A DNA stretch of 64,000 nucleotides, taken from NCBI RefSeq assembly GCF_001262495.1, contig NZ_LGYE01000002.1:734368-798367 (forward strand), read 5' to 3'. This stretch comes from Microbacterium sp. GCS4. Its GTDB lineage: Bacteria > Actinomycetota > Actinomycetes > Actinomycetales > Microbacteriaceae. The notes under the pieces are model-generated. The model had not been told where the DNA came from and did no database searches. It saw only the letters and a list, made by a program, of their open reading frames with translations. Shown here piece after piece: positions 54,814-64,000 of this stretch; position 1 is the stretch's first letter; every line of letters begins with the position of its first letter. Made by a program: the position numbers and the translations under genes.

Positions 54814-55683
54814 ATGACCGTCACGCTGCTCGGCGCCTCCGAGATCCGCCGCCTCGCCGCCGAGCTCGATGTCACCCCCACCAAGAAGCTCGGCCAGAAC
54901 TTCGTGGTCGACGCCAACACGGTCCGCAAGATCGTGCACGCCGCTCGGGTCCAGCCGGGGGAGCGCGTGGTCGAGGTGGGACCGGGCCTCGGCTCGCTCA
55001 CCCTCGCGATCCTCGAGGCCGGGGCCTCGGTGACCGCGGTCGAGATCGACCACCGGCTCGCCGCCCGGCTGCCGCAGACCGCGGTCGAGCACGGCGTCGA
55101 GCCCGAGAGGCTCACGGTCGTGGATGCCGACGCGCTGCGTGTCACCGCGCTGCCGGGAGAGCCGTCCGTGCTCGTCGCGAACCTCCCGTACAACGTCTCG
55201 GTGCCGGTCCTCCTGCACTTCCTCGAGACGTTCCCCTATCTGCAGCGCGGCGTCGTGATGGTGCAGGCCGAGGTCGCGGAGCGCATCGCCGCGAAGCCCG
55301 GCTCGAAGATCTACGGCTCGCCCAGCGTCAAAGCCGCCTGGTACGGCGAATGGAAGCTCGCCGGAAACGTGTCCCGTCAGGTCTTCTGGCCCGTGCCCAA
55401 CGTCGACAGTCTGCTCGTGGGCTTCGACCGCACCGAGAGCGAGCGCGGTTCCGAGGACGAACGGCGTCGCACTTTCGCGATAGTCGACGCGGCCTTCAAC
55501 CAGCGGCGCAAGATGCTGAGGCAGGCCCTCTCGGGCCTGCTCGGCGGCTCCGCGGCGGCATCCGAGGTGCTGATCGCCGCCGGCGTCGCCCCCACCGCCC
55601 GGGGGGAGGACCTCACGGTCGACGACTATCAGCGTGTTGCGCAGGAGGTCGCCCGGGTCGGCGCCACCGCCGGCACGGACTAA
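54814..55683 (+). CDS. rsmA: 16S rRNA dimethyladenosine transferase RsmA (KsgA)
   Basis: A 289-residue enzyme that dimethylates A1518 and A1519 of 16S rRNA. KKLGQNFVVDANTVRKIV is the KsgA N-terminus, VEVGPGLGSLTLAIL is SAM motif I, NLPYNVSVPVLLHFLE is the NLPY active-site motif and VFWPVPNVDSLLVGFDR is the C-terminal motif. ATG at 54814 lies 6 bp after GACAAT (a possible -10) and is preferred over the frame opening at 54772. The aldo/keto reductase follows after 9 bp. Confidence 0.97.
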   Translation: MTVTLLGASEIRRLAAELDVTPTKKLGQNFVVDANTVRKIVHAARVQPGERVVEVGPGLGSLTLAILEAGASVTAVEIDHRLAARLPQTAVEHGVEPERLTVVDADALRVTALPGEPSVLVANLPYNVSVPVLLHFLETFPYLQRGVVMVQAEVAERIAAKPGSKIYGSPSVKAAWYGEWKLAGNVSRQVFWPVPNVDSLLVGFDRTESERGSEDERRRTFAIVDAAFNQRRKMLRQALSGLLGGSAAASEVLIAAGVAPTARGEDLTVDDYQRVAQEVARVGATAGTD

Positions 55684-55692
55684 TCTGGCACC

Positions 55693-56760
55693 GTGACCGA
55701 CTCTCCGCGCTTCCGCCCGAACGTCCCCGAACTCCACCGCCCGTACGCCGCCGACGAGGGCCGCTACCAGCAGTTCGACTACCGCCAGGTCGGCTCATCC
55801 GGCCTCTATCTGCCGCCCATCTCGCTGGGTCTGTGGTGGAACTTCGGCGACAACATCCCGCTCGACAACCAGCGCGCGCTCCTGCGCCACGCGTTCGACC
55901 GGGGCATCACGCACTTCGACCTCGCCAACAACTACGGGCCGCCGTACGGCTCGGCCGAGAAGAACTTCGGGCGCATCTTCGCCGAGGACTTCCGCCCCTA
56001 CCGCGACGAGCTCATCATCTCGTCGAAGGCCGGCTGGGACATGTGGCCCGGACCCTACGGCGACTTCGCGAGCCGCAAGTACATCCTGGCGAGCGCCGAG
56101 CAGTCGCTGACCCGCATGGGCCTCGACTACGTCGACATCTTCTACTCGCACCGCGTCGACCCCGTCACGCCGATCGCCGAGACCGTCGGAGCGCTCGACA
56201 CCCTGGTGCGCCAGGGCAAGGCGCTGTACGTCGGCATCTCCTCGTACAGCGCGGAGCGCACGGCCGAGGCCGTCGCCGTGGCGAACGAGCTCGGCACGCC
56301 GCTCGTGATCCACCAGCCCGCGTATTCGATCCTCAACCGCTGGGTCGAGGACGGGCTCACCGAGACGCTCGAGCAGTCAGGCCTCGGCGCGATCGCGTTC
56401 ACGCCCCTCGCGCAGGGACTGCTCACCGACAAGTACCTCGGCGACGGCACCGCCGACCGTGCGCAGAAGCGCGGCTCGCTGCCGGACGCGCCGCTGAGCG
56501 ACGAGGCCGTGCGCATCCTCCGGTCGCTGAACGAGATCGCCCGTGATCGCGGTCAGAGCCTCGCGCAGCTGGCGCTGCAGTGGACGCTGCGCAACCCGGT
56601 CGTCGCCTCCGCGCTGATCGGCGCCTCGCGGCCCGAGCAGCTCGATGAGAACATCGCGGCGGTGAACGGCCCCGCGTTCACCGACGAGGAGCTGTCGCGC
56701 ATCGACGAGCTCTCCGGCTCGATCGACGTCGACCTCTGGGCGACCTCCACGGAGCTCTGA
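55693..56760 (+). CDS. Aldo/keto reductase (YghZ/Gpr-like)
   Basis: A 355-residue NADPH-dependent reductase. ISLGLWWNFGDN and HFDLANNYGPPYGSAEKNFG are the family opening, with D/Y; SSKAGWDM contains the catalytic Lys, and FYSHRVDPVTP the His. VASALIGASRPEQLDENIAA is the C-terminal cofactor site. It resembles L-glyceraldehyde-3-phosphate reductases. Inserted between rsmA and ispE. GTG lies exactly 6 bp after TAATCT, so it has its own leaderless promoter. Confidence 0.93.
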   Translation: MTDSPRFRPNVPELHRPYAADEGRYQQFDYRQVGSSGLYLPPISLGLWWNFGDNIPLDNQRALLRHAFDRGITHFDLANNYGPPYGSAEKNFGRIFAEDFRPYRDELIISSKAGWDMWPGPYGDFASRKYILASAEQSLTRMGLDYVDIFYSHRVDPVTPIAETVGALDTLVRQGKALYVGISSYSAERTAEAVAVANELGTPLVIHQPAYSILNRWVEDGLTETLEQSGLGAIAFTPLAQGLLTDKYLGDGTADRAQKRGSLPDAPLSDEAVRILRSLNEIARDRGQSLAQLALQWTLRNPVVASALIGASRPEQLDENIAAVNGPAFTDEELSRIDELSGSIDVDLWATSTEL

Positions 56761-56769
56761 CACTCCCGC

Positions 56770-57702
56770 ATGACCTTCGCCGCCTCCACCGAATCCGTAC
56801 ACGTCCGCGCCCCGGGCAAGATCAACGTGTACCTCGGCGTGGGTGGCCGTCACGAGGACGGGTATCACGCGCTGGCGACGGTGTTCCAGGCGGTGTCGTT
56901 GTACGAGGACGTGATCGCGCGTCACGCCGACGACTTCTCGATCACGGTGTCGGGCGTCGACGATCCCGACAGTGTGCCGCTGGACGATCGCAACCTCGCG
57001 ATGAGGGCGGCCAAGCTGCTCGCCGCCGCCGCCGACTACGAGGGCGGTGTCGCGCTCGAGCTGCGCAAGAGCGTGCCGGTCGCCGGCGGCATGGGCGGGG
57101 GCTCGGCCGACGCCGCGGCCGCGCTCGTGGCATGCGACGCGCTGTGGGGGACCGGGTTCTCGAACGCGCGTCTTCACGAACTGGCCGCGCGTCTCGGGGC
57201 GGACGTGCCGTTCGCGCTGCACGGCGGCACCGCGGTGGGCACGGGGCGTGGCGATCAGCTCAACCCGGCGCTCGCCCGCGGGCGCTTCGACTGGGTGCTG
57301 GTGCCGAGCGACCGCGGACTGTCCACCCCGCTCGTCTACACGCGCCTCGACGAGCTGCGCGACGACGAGGGCGCCCTCGCCGACGACCCGCCGCTCTCGC
57401 TCGACGTCCCCATCCCTGTGCTCCAGGCGCTGCGCTCCGGCGACCCCGTGCTTCTCTCCGAGAGCATCTACAACGACCTCCAGGAAGCCGCCCTGCACGA
57501 GCGTCCCGAGCTGGAGACGACGATCCTGCGCGGCATCCACGCAGGTGCCCTGCAGGGGATCGTGTCCGGCTCCGGACCGACCGTCGCGCTGCTGTGCGCG
57601 GACCCGGGTGCCGCCCGTGTAGTGCAGGACACGCTCCGGGGCCAGGGGATCGAGTCCCTCCACGTGCACGGTCCGGTGCCGGGGGCGCGCATCCTCTCCT
57701 GA
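56770..57702 (+). CDS. ispE: 4-diphosphocytidyl-2-C-methyl-D-erythritol kinase
   Basis: A 310-residue GHMP kinase of the MEP isoprenoid pathway. VRAPGKINVYLGVGGRHEDGYH is the substrate-binding start (KIN.Y), VPVAGGMGGGSADAAAAL is the ATP loop, and GIVSGSGPTVALLC is the third GHMP motif. It follows the aldo/keto reductase by 9 bp. Length is normal for the family. Needed for making isopentenyl diphosphate. Confidence 0.96.
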   Translation: MTFAASTESVHVRAPGKINVYLGVGGRHEDGYHALATVFQAVSLYEDVIARHADDFSITVSGVDDPDSVPLDDRNLAMRAAKLLAAAADYEGGVALELRKSVPVAGGMGGGSADAAAALVACDALWGTGFSNARLHELAARLGADVPFALHGGTAVGTGRGDQLNPALARGRFDWVLVPSDRGLSTPLVYTRLDELRDDEGALADDPPLSLDVPIPVLQALRSGDPVLLSESIYNDLQEAALHERPELETTILRGIHAGALQGIVSGSGPTVALLCADPGAARVVQDTLRGQGIESLHVHGPVPGARILS

Positions 57703-57752
57703 GCCGTCTCCGAGGTGCGCCGAGCGCGTCGGAGAGCCATAATGGTGTGACG

Positions 57753-57768
57753 ATGTGACCGTGCACAT
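57753..57768. promoter_or_regulatory. LacI-type operator in front of the regulator gene
   Basis: ATGTGACCGTGCACAT at 57753-57768 is a 16-bp near-palindrome with central CG, 14 bp before the regulator ATG at 57782. The same ATGTG...CACAT form occurs at 58882-58897 before the transporter operon, which suggests that the regulator also controls itself. Confidence 0.78.
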
Positions 57769-57781
57769 GCGAGGAGGCGTG

Positions 57782-58822
57782 ATGTCCACCGCCTCCGACC
57801 GTGCCCGCTCTCCGAGCATCCGCGACGTCGCCCGCCTCGCCGGGGTCTCGCACCAGACGGTCTCCCGCGTGCTCAACGACCACCCGAGCATCCGGCCGGA
57901 GACCAAGGCCAAGGTGCTCGACGCGATCGCCGTGCTGGACTACCGCCCCAACCTCGCCGCGCGAGCGCTCGTCACGAGCCGGTCGAACATGCTCGGGGTG
58001 CTGTCCGCGACGATCGGCGAGTTCGGCCCGACGTCGTCGATCGCCTCGATCGAGGAGGCGGCGCGCGAGGAAGGGTACTCCGTCTCGACCCTGAACCTGC
58101 CGGCGACGTCGCCCGAGGCGATCGGCAGTGCTGTGCGGCAGCTGGCGCGGGAGCAGGTCGACGGAATCGTCGTGCTCGCCCCGCAGGTGCGCGTGTTCCA
58201 CGTTCTGCGGGGGATGGCCGTCGACTTCCCGTTCGTCACGCTGCAGACCGCCTCCGGGTCCGATGGGGTGAGTCTCTCGGCCGATCAGGTCGCGGGTGCG
58301 AGGGCGGCGACCGAGCATCTGATCAGACTCGGACACACCGACATCCTGCATCTCGCGGGACCTCAGGACTGGATCGAGGCCGAGTCGCGCATGCGCGGAT
58401 ACCTCGACGCCCTGCGTGAGGCCGACCTCCCCACGTTCCCGCCGATCCGCGGCGACTGGACCGCGGACTTCGGCTACTTCGCGGGGCAGGAGCTGTCGCG
58501 CCGACGCGACTTCACCGCCGTGTTCGCCGCCAACGACCTCATGGCGATCGGGCTCCTGCACGGGTTCCGGGATGCGGGGATCCGCGTGCCCGATGACGTC
58601 AGCGTCGTCGGATTCGACGACATCCCCGTCGCGGCGCACGTCGCTCCCACGCTGACGACCGTTCATCAGGACTTCACGGAGCTGGGCCGCCGGGCCGTGC
58701 GGATCCTGCTGGCGCAGATCCGCGGGGAGCAGTCTCCGGTCTTCGGCCCCGTGCAGGCATCGCTCCGGGATCGGGAGTCCGCGGGTCCCCATGTCGCGCG
58801 CGTCGCGCACGTGTCACGGTAA
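57782..58822 (+). CDS. LacI family regulator of the monosaccharide transporter
   Basis: A 346-residue regulator. SIRDVARLAGVSHQTVSRVL is the helix-turn-helix and YRPNLAARALVTSRSNM the hinge/start of the core. The effector domain ends with GFDDIPVAAHVAPTLTTVHQ. ATG at 57782 follows GAGGAGG by 4 bp and is preferred over the open frame from 57755, which begins inside the operator. It is followed by the gguA-gguB-chvE genes, and both its own promoter and theirs carry the same operator. Confidence 0.93.
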   Translation: MSTASDRARSPSIRDVARLAGVSHQTVSRVLNDHPSIRPETKAKVLDAIAVLDYRPNLAARALVTSRSNMLGVLSATIGEFGPTSSIASIEEAAREEGYSVSTLNLPATSPEAIGSAVRQLAREQVDGIVVLAPQVRVFHVLRGMAVDFPFVTLQTASGSDGVSLSADQVAGARAATEHLIRLGHTDILHLAGPQDWIEAESRMRGYLDALREADLPTFPPIRGDWTADFGYFAGQELSRRRDFTAVFAANDLMAIGLLHGFRDAGIRVPDDVSVVGFDDIPVAAHVAPTLTTVHQDFTELGRRAVRILLAQIRGEQSPVFGPVQASLRDRESAGPHVARVAHVSR

Positions 58823-58845
58823 CGACACGAATTCGCGCGTCGGAC

Positions 58846-58897
58846 TTGACATCGTTCCGTCCACCGGAGTTACATATACCAATGTGAACGGTCACAT
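58846..58897 (+). promoter_or_regulatory. Promoter and LacI-type operator of gguAB-chvE
   Basis: TTGACA at 58846-58851 is a consensus -35; TTACAT at 58870-58875 is a -10 with an 18-bp spacer. ATGTGAACGGTCACAT at 58882-58897 is a perfect 6-bp inverted repeat with a CG centre, just after the -10 and so across the start of transcription, where a LacI repressor would block it. The GTG of gguA is at 58929. Confidence 0.88.
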
Positions 58898-58928
58898 CGC
58901 ACGTGACCGCACGTAGCGAGGAAGAACC

Positions 58929-60493
<1,565 letters not shown>

Positions 60494-60497
<4 letters not shown>

Positions 60498-61846
60498 CCA
60501 CCGACCTCACGACAACGAAGCGCGGCTTCCACTTCGGCGACATCCGCAAGATGTTCGGGAGCAACGGCACCTCGACGCTGCGCCAGTTCGGCATCCTCGG
60601 CAGCCTCATCGTCATCATCGTGCTGTTCGAGATCTTCACGCTGCTGCGCAACGGTCCGAACGGCGCGACGCTGACCCCGGGCAACGTCATCAACGTCATC
60701 AACCAGTACTCGTTCATCCTGATCCTGGCGATCGGCATGGTGATGGTCATCATCATGGGCCACATCGACCTGTCGGTCGGCTCGGTCGCCGCCTTCACCG
60801 GCATCATCGTCGCGAAGTCGATGGCCGAGTGGAACCTCCCCTGGCCGCTCGCGATCGTGCTCGGCCTCGGGGTGGGAGCTCTGGTCGGCGCCTGGCAGGG
60901 ATTCTGGGTGGCCTACGTCGGAGTACCCGCGTTCATCGTCACGCTGGCCGGCATGCTGTTCTTCCGCGGCGCTCAGCAGTGGATCGGCGACGCGCAGACC
61001 ATCCCGGTGCCGAAGGGCTTCCAGTACATCGGCACCGGCTACCTCCCCGAGGTGGGCCTGCCGCTGCCGTTCAACGTGCCGACCATGATCCTCGCGCTGC
61101 TCGCCGTCGTCTGGCTGATCTTCTGGGAGATCCGCACGCGCCGCGTCCAGCACAAGATGGGCTCCGAGAGCGCCCCTGTCTGGGTGAGCTCTGTCAAGGT
61201 CGTGCTCCTCTCGGTCGTCGTTCTCGCCGCGGGGTGGATGTTCGCGACCGGTCGTCCCGGCACGAGCTTCCCGGTTCCCGGACTCATCCTCCTGGCGCTC
61301 GTCATCATCTACTCGTTCGTCACCCGCAACACGGTGTTCGGCCGTCACATCTACGCGGTCGGCGGCAACCGTCAGGCGGCGCGTCTGTCGGGCGTCAAGG
61401 ACCGCTGGGTCGACTTCTTCGTCATGATGAACATGTCGGTCATGGCAGCGCTCGCCGGCATGATCTTCGTCGCCCGCTCGCAGGCCTCCGGCCCGAACGA
61501 CGGCACAGGCTGGGAGCTCGACGCGATCGCCTCGGTGTTCATCGGCGGCGCGGCCGTCGCGGGCGGCATCGGCACCGTGATCGGCTCGATCATCGGTGGT
61601 CTCGTCATGGCCTTCCTCAACAACGGCCTCGCGCTGCTCGGTCAGGGCGCCGACGTCGTCTCGATGATCAAGGGTCTCGTGCTTCTGATCGCCGTCGGCA
61701 TCGACGTCTGGAACAAGCAGCAGGGCCGCCCGTCGATCATCGGCTTCATGACGCGTCGCTTCCGCCAGCAGGAGGCCGCGACCGAGACGTTCGAGCCCAA
61801 CAAGACCTATCAGGCCCCACCCGTCGACAAGACGAGCGGAAAGTAA
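60494..61846 (+). CDS. gguB: Monosaccharide ABC transporter permease (GguB-like)
   Basis: A 450-residue inner-membrane permease with about ten hydrophobic segments. [20 protein letters not shown] is the family's IDLSVGS motif, and [13 protein letters not shown] is the coupling loop to the ATPase. The C-terminal half has [21 protein letters not shown] overlaps gguA stop (ATGA). Longer than the XylH type, as usual for GguB. Confidence 0.92.
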
Positions 61847-61904
61847 GCGGTTCCACAGCGCACAGCACGCGCCGGATCCGTCACACATCAGAGAAAGAGA
61901 TCAC

Positions 61905-63026
61905 ATGAAGAAGATCATCGTCACCGCGACAGCGCTCGTCGCGACGGCTGCCTTCGCGCTCACCGGCTGCTCGGCCGAGCGTGGCGGCGACACCGGATCG
62001 GGTTCGAGCGACGAGGCCTCGAAGGGCTTCGCAGCCGACGCCACGATCGGTGTCGCCCTTCCGGACAAGACCTCGGAGAACTGGGTCCTCGCCGGCAAGC
62101 TGTTCGAGGACGGACTCAAGGAGGCCGGCTTCAAGGCGGACGTGCAGTACGCACCGGCCACCAACACGGTCGCCGAGCAGCAGAACCAGATCCAGGCCAT
62201 GGTCACCAACGGCGCCAAGGTCATCATCATCGGCGCGAAGGACGGCAAGCAGCTGGCCACGCAGGTGCAGGCAGCCAAGGATGCCGGCGCCTACGTGATC
62301 GCGTACGACCGCCTGATCGAGAACACCGACGCGCTCGACTACTACGTCGCGTTCGACAACTTCAAGGTCGGCAACCTGCAGGGCCAGGCGCTGCTCGACG
62401 GTCTCGCCGAGCGTGCGGGCCACGAGGCTCCGTACAACATCGAGCTGTTCTCGGGCTCCCCGGACGACGCGAACTCCGCGGTCTTCTTCGACGGCGCCAT
62501 GGAGGTTCTGCAGCCGAAGATCGACGACGGCACGCTGAAGGTCGTCTCGGGTCAGACCGAGATCGCCCAGACCGCGACCGAGGGCTGGCTCGCCGAGAAC
62601 GCCCAGAACCGCATGGACACGCTGCTGACCGGCTCGTACAGCGGTGACACCGTGCTCGACGGCGTCCTTTCGCCGAACGACACCCTCGCCCGCGCCATCA
62701 TCACCTCGGTGCAGCAGGCCGGTCGTCCCGTCCCGGTCGTCACGGGTCAGGACTCCGAGGTCGAGTCCGTGAAGTCGATCATGGAGGGCATCCAGTACTC
62801 CACGATCAACAAGGACACCACGCTGCTCGTCGCGCAGGCCATCAAGATGGTCGGCGAGCTGCAGAAGGGCGACGAGGTCGACGTGAACGACACCGAGTCC
62901 TACGACAACGGCTCCAAGGTCGTCCCGTCGTACCTGCTCGACCCGGTGATCGTCACCAAGGAGAACGCCGCCGAGGCGTACGCGAACGTCCCGAGCCTGC
63001 TCGAGATCGTGAAGTCGTACCAGTAA
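61905..63026 (+). CDS. chvE: Monosaccharide-binding lipoprotein (ChvE-like)
   Basis: A 373-residue sugar-binding protein. Signal sequence ends in FALTGC, with Cys22 lipidated. IGVALPDKTSENWVLAGKLF is the first lobe, AYDRLIENTDALDYYVAFDN and LFSGSPDDANSAVFFDGAME are ChvE-like. Binds aldopentoses or hexoses; which one is not clear. Follows gguB by 58 bp and ends just before a strong terminator. Confidence 0.93.
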   Translation: MKKIIVTATALVATAAFALTGCSAERGGDTGSGSSDEASKGFAADATIGVALPDKTSENWVLAGKLFEDGLKEAGFKADVQYAPATNTVAEQQNQIQAMVTNGAKVIIIGAKDGKQLATQVQAAKDAGAYVIAYDRLIENTDALDYYVAFDNFKVGNLQGQALLDGLAERAGHEAPYNIELFSGSPDDANSAVFFDGAMEVLQPKIDDGTLKVVSGQTEIAQTATEGWLAENAQNRMDTLLTGSYSGDTVLDGVLSPNDTLARAIITSVQQAGRPVPVVTGQDSEVESVKSIMEGIQYSTINKDTTLLVAQAIKMVGELQKGDEVDVNDTESYDNGSKVVPSYLLDPVIVTKENAAEAYANVPSLLEIVKSYQ

Positions 63027-63044
63027 GCACTTCGCGCACGACGG

Positions 63045-63076
63045 GAGCCGCCCGGGTCACACGACCCGGGCGGCTC
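63045..63076 (+). terminator. Hairpin terminator after chvE
   Basis: A perfect 14-bp stem: GAGCCGCCCGGGTC at 63045-63058 pairs with GACCCGGGCGGCTC at 63063-63076, around an ACAC loop, then CTTCGCG. It starts 18 bp after the chvE stop. Its distal arm runs into the 18-bp minisatellite. Confidence 0.9.
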
Positions 63077-63174
63077 CTTCGCGTGCGGCGGTTCGTTCGC
63101 GCGCAGCAGTGACGTCGCCTGCAGCGGCTTCTTGGCCCGCAGCGGTGCTTTCACGCGCAGCGACGATCGTGTCG
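63067..63174. repeat. Degenerate 18-bp minisatellite, about six copies
   Basis: Units begin at 63067, 63085, 63103, 63121, 63139 and 63157, each roughly GCAGCGGTTCTTTCGCGC with several differences. Period is exactly 18 bp. The first unit overlaps the terminator's distal arm. The minus strand would read a six-residue motif (PLRAKK, PLQATS, LLRANE, PPHAKE), but no start or ribosome site supports a gene. The stretch 63077-63194 holds nothing else I can see. Confidence 0.85.
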
Positions 63175-63194
63175 GCGGCCTGGCCGGCGCGCGG

Positions 63195-63454
63195 TCAGCA
63201 GTGGTCGTCGGGCGTCACGACTTCGGCTTCCAGGACCGGCGCCCCATGTTCCTGGACGAACCGGAGTTCGAACTGCTGTGCTTCGGGCGCGTAGCCGACT
63301 GCTGTGCTTCGGGCGGGTAGCCGAGAGGCATGGTGGTTCCGGTCGAATCCTGGAAAGCGACGGTCGACACGTCCAGGCATGCGGTCGCCATGGCGGATCC
63401 GTCGGATCGGGTGCTGAGCACGTCGAACCACTCGATGACGATCTCGCCGGTCAT
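63195..63454 (-). pseudogene. Small hypothetical gene frameshifted by a 26-bp tandem duplication
   Basis: Reading from ATG at 63454 gives MTGEIVIEWFDVLSTRSDGS and on to MPLGYPPEAQQ, where the duplicated segment shifts the frame. The other frame continues with GYAPEAQQFELRFVQEHGAP to a stop at 63195. Removing one 26-bp copy yields one uninterrupted 77-residue protein. I do not recognise the family. It has no membrane segment. It lies 54 bp downstream of the HNH gene on the same strand. Confidence 0.75.
63272..63323. repeat. 26-bp tandem duplication that breaks a small gene
   Basis: Copies at 63272-63297 and 63298-63323 differ by one base (GGGCGCGTAG versus GGGCGGGTAG). 26 bp is not a multiple of three, so the duplication causes the frameshift in the gene at 63195-63454. 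Confidence 0.93.
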
Positions 63455-63507
63455 CGTGAGTTCGTGGGCGTGAGTCAGAAGGAGCGCGCGTCAGAGGGGA
63501 GTGCGCG

Positions 63508-64000
63508 TCAGAACGGCGCGCGCGCAGGCGCAGGTGCTGTCGGCTCCGGTGTGAACGTCACGGTGTTCTGAGCCGGCGGCTTGTCTATGTAGACGCGACC
63601 CGTCGGGCTGGTCCACTCCAGGATGCCGCCGCGCCGTTGACTGACGTGCCAGGGGGAGTGGTGCTTCAGCACATGGTGTCGTCGGCAGAATTGCGCGAGG
63701 TTCGTGTCCCGGGTCTCGCCGCCGGTTGCGGCATCGTGATTGTGGTCGAGATCGCATTTGCTCGCTGCGATCCCGCACGCCGGGAATCGGCACCGACGAT
63801 CTCGCGCCCGGAGGTGCCGCCGCAGATGCTCGCTCGGCCGGTAGCGGTCGACGGCGAGCATGCGCCCGGTGACCGGGTGAGTGAGCACACGATCCCATCC
63901 CGCCGTGGAGCCCGCGAGGACGCGAGCGGTGTCGACGTCGATCGGCACGACACCATCGAGCTCTGCGGGAGGAAGCGCCGGCACGTCGTCGAACGCGAGC
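63508..64000 (-). CDS. HNH endonuclease domain, DUF222-type protein (partial)
   Basis: The frame is open from the window end to the TGA at 63508, giving the last 164 residues. RDRRCRFPACGIAASKCDLD and HNHDAATGGETRDTNLAQFC then RRHHVLKHHS form the HNH motif with its zinc-binding cysteines. The arrangement is that of the actinobacterial 13E12/DUF222-HNH family, whose N-terminal DUF222 part would lie beyond the window. The C-terminal tail (TPEPTAPAPARAPF) is proline- and alanine-rich. The family is multicopy in many Microbacteriaceae and probably acts as a nuclease. Confidence 0.9.
   Translation of the reverse strand, partial: LAFDDVPALPPAELDGVVPIDVDTARVLAGSTAGWDRVLTHPVTGRMLAVDRYRPSEHLRRHLRARDRRCRFPACGIAASKCDLDHNHDAATGGETRDTNLAQFCRRHHVLKHHSPWHVSQRRGGILEWTSPTGRVYIDKPPAQNTVTFTPEPTAPAPARAPF

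Noticed and set aside
62900..63154. Minus-strand ORF with a hexapeptide repeat (PLRAKKPLQATS...)
   Set aside because: It overlaps the chvE 3' end and its terminator, has no start signal, and its repetition comes from the 18-bp minisatellite.

Overview
The window is about 70% GC, tightly packed, and rich in GTG starts, 4-bp ATGA/GTGA gene overlaps and leaderless-looking promoters. Family content (class Ib nrdHIEF, PMT-rsmI, a metG-tatD-rsmA-ispE block, a DUF222/HNH protein, a small Microbacteriaceae-type protein at 19.9 kb) and frequent GGATGCCG/CGGCATCC words suggest an actinobacterium of the Microbacteriaceae, most likely Microbacterium. This is inference; no rRNA gene is present to confirm it. 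I see no tRNA, rRNA, IS element or CRISPR array.

0-12.5 kb is catabolic. A PucR regulator (3.9 kb) diverges from an mmsA-aminotransferase pair that fits beta-alanine or related omega-amino-acid breakdown via (methyl)malonate semialdehyde. An AsnC regulator is translationally coupled to a second class III aminotransferase. An acyl-CoA dehydrogenase is coupled to an alpha/beta hydrolase, and a PfkB sugar kinase to an MFS transporter. 12.5-16.9 kb is the nrdHIEF ribonucleotide reductase operon with a 389-bp regulatory region and a strong terminator shared with a convergent flavoprotein-pgi pair. 19.9-29 kb holds small enzymes and regulators: flavodoxin-like reductase, GNAT, an XRE-ImmA pair, aldo/keto reductase, epimerase-DUF4166, NYN-LOTUS protein, Gfo/Idh/MocA and a quinone oxidoreductase.

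28.9-33.8 kb is the most unusual stretch. A small GIY-YIG nuclease gene sits between two arrays of a 33-39 bp repeat that point in opposite directions (three 39-bp copies on one side, five tandem 62-bp units on the other). A further copy lies in frame inside hrpA and another between nrdE and nrdF. I regard this as the candidate for an undescribed repeat-plus-nuclease system.

33.8-40.7 kb contains an acyltransferase-like membrane protein, an FMN reductase, a DUF255 thioredoxin-fold protein, a protein mannosyltransferase and rsmI. 40.8-49.4 kb looks like an inserted sugar module: LacI regulator, VOC/MarR pair with two perfect operators, an oligopeptide-type ABC transporter with a fused double ATPase, and a GH1 beta-glycosidase. 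49.4-57.7 kb carries a molybdopterin oxidoreductase and the housekeeping metG, tatD, rsmA and ispE genes. 57.7-63.1 kb is a LacI-controlled gguA-gguB-chvE monosaccharide transporter, with the same operator in front of the regulator and the transporter. The end of the window holds an 18-bp minisatellite, a gene broken by a 26-bp tandem duplication, and the C-terminal part of a DUF222/HNH protein.
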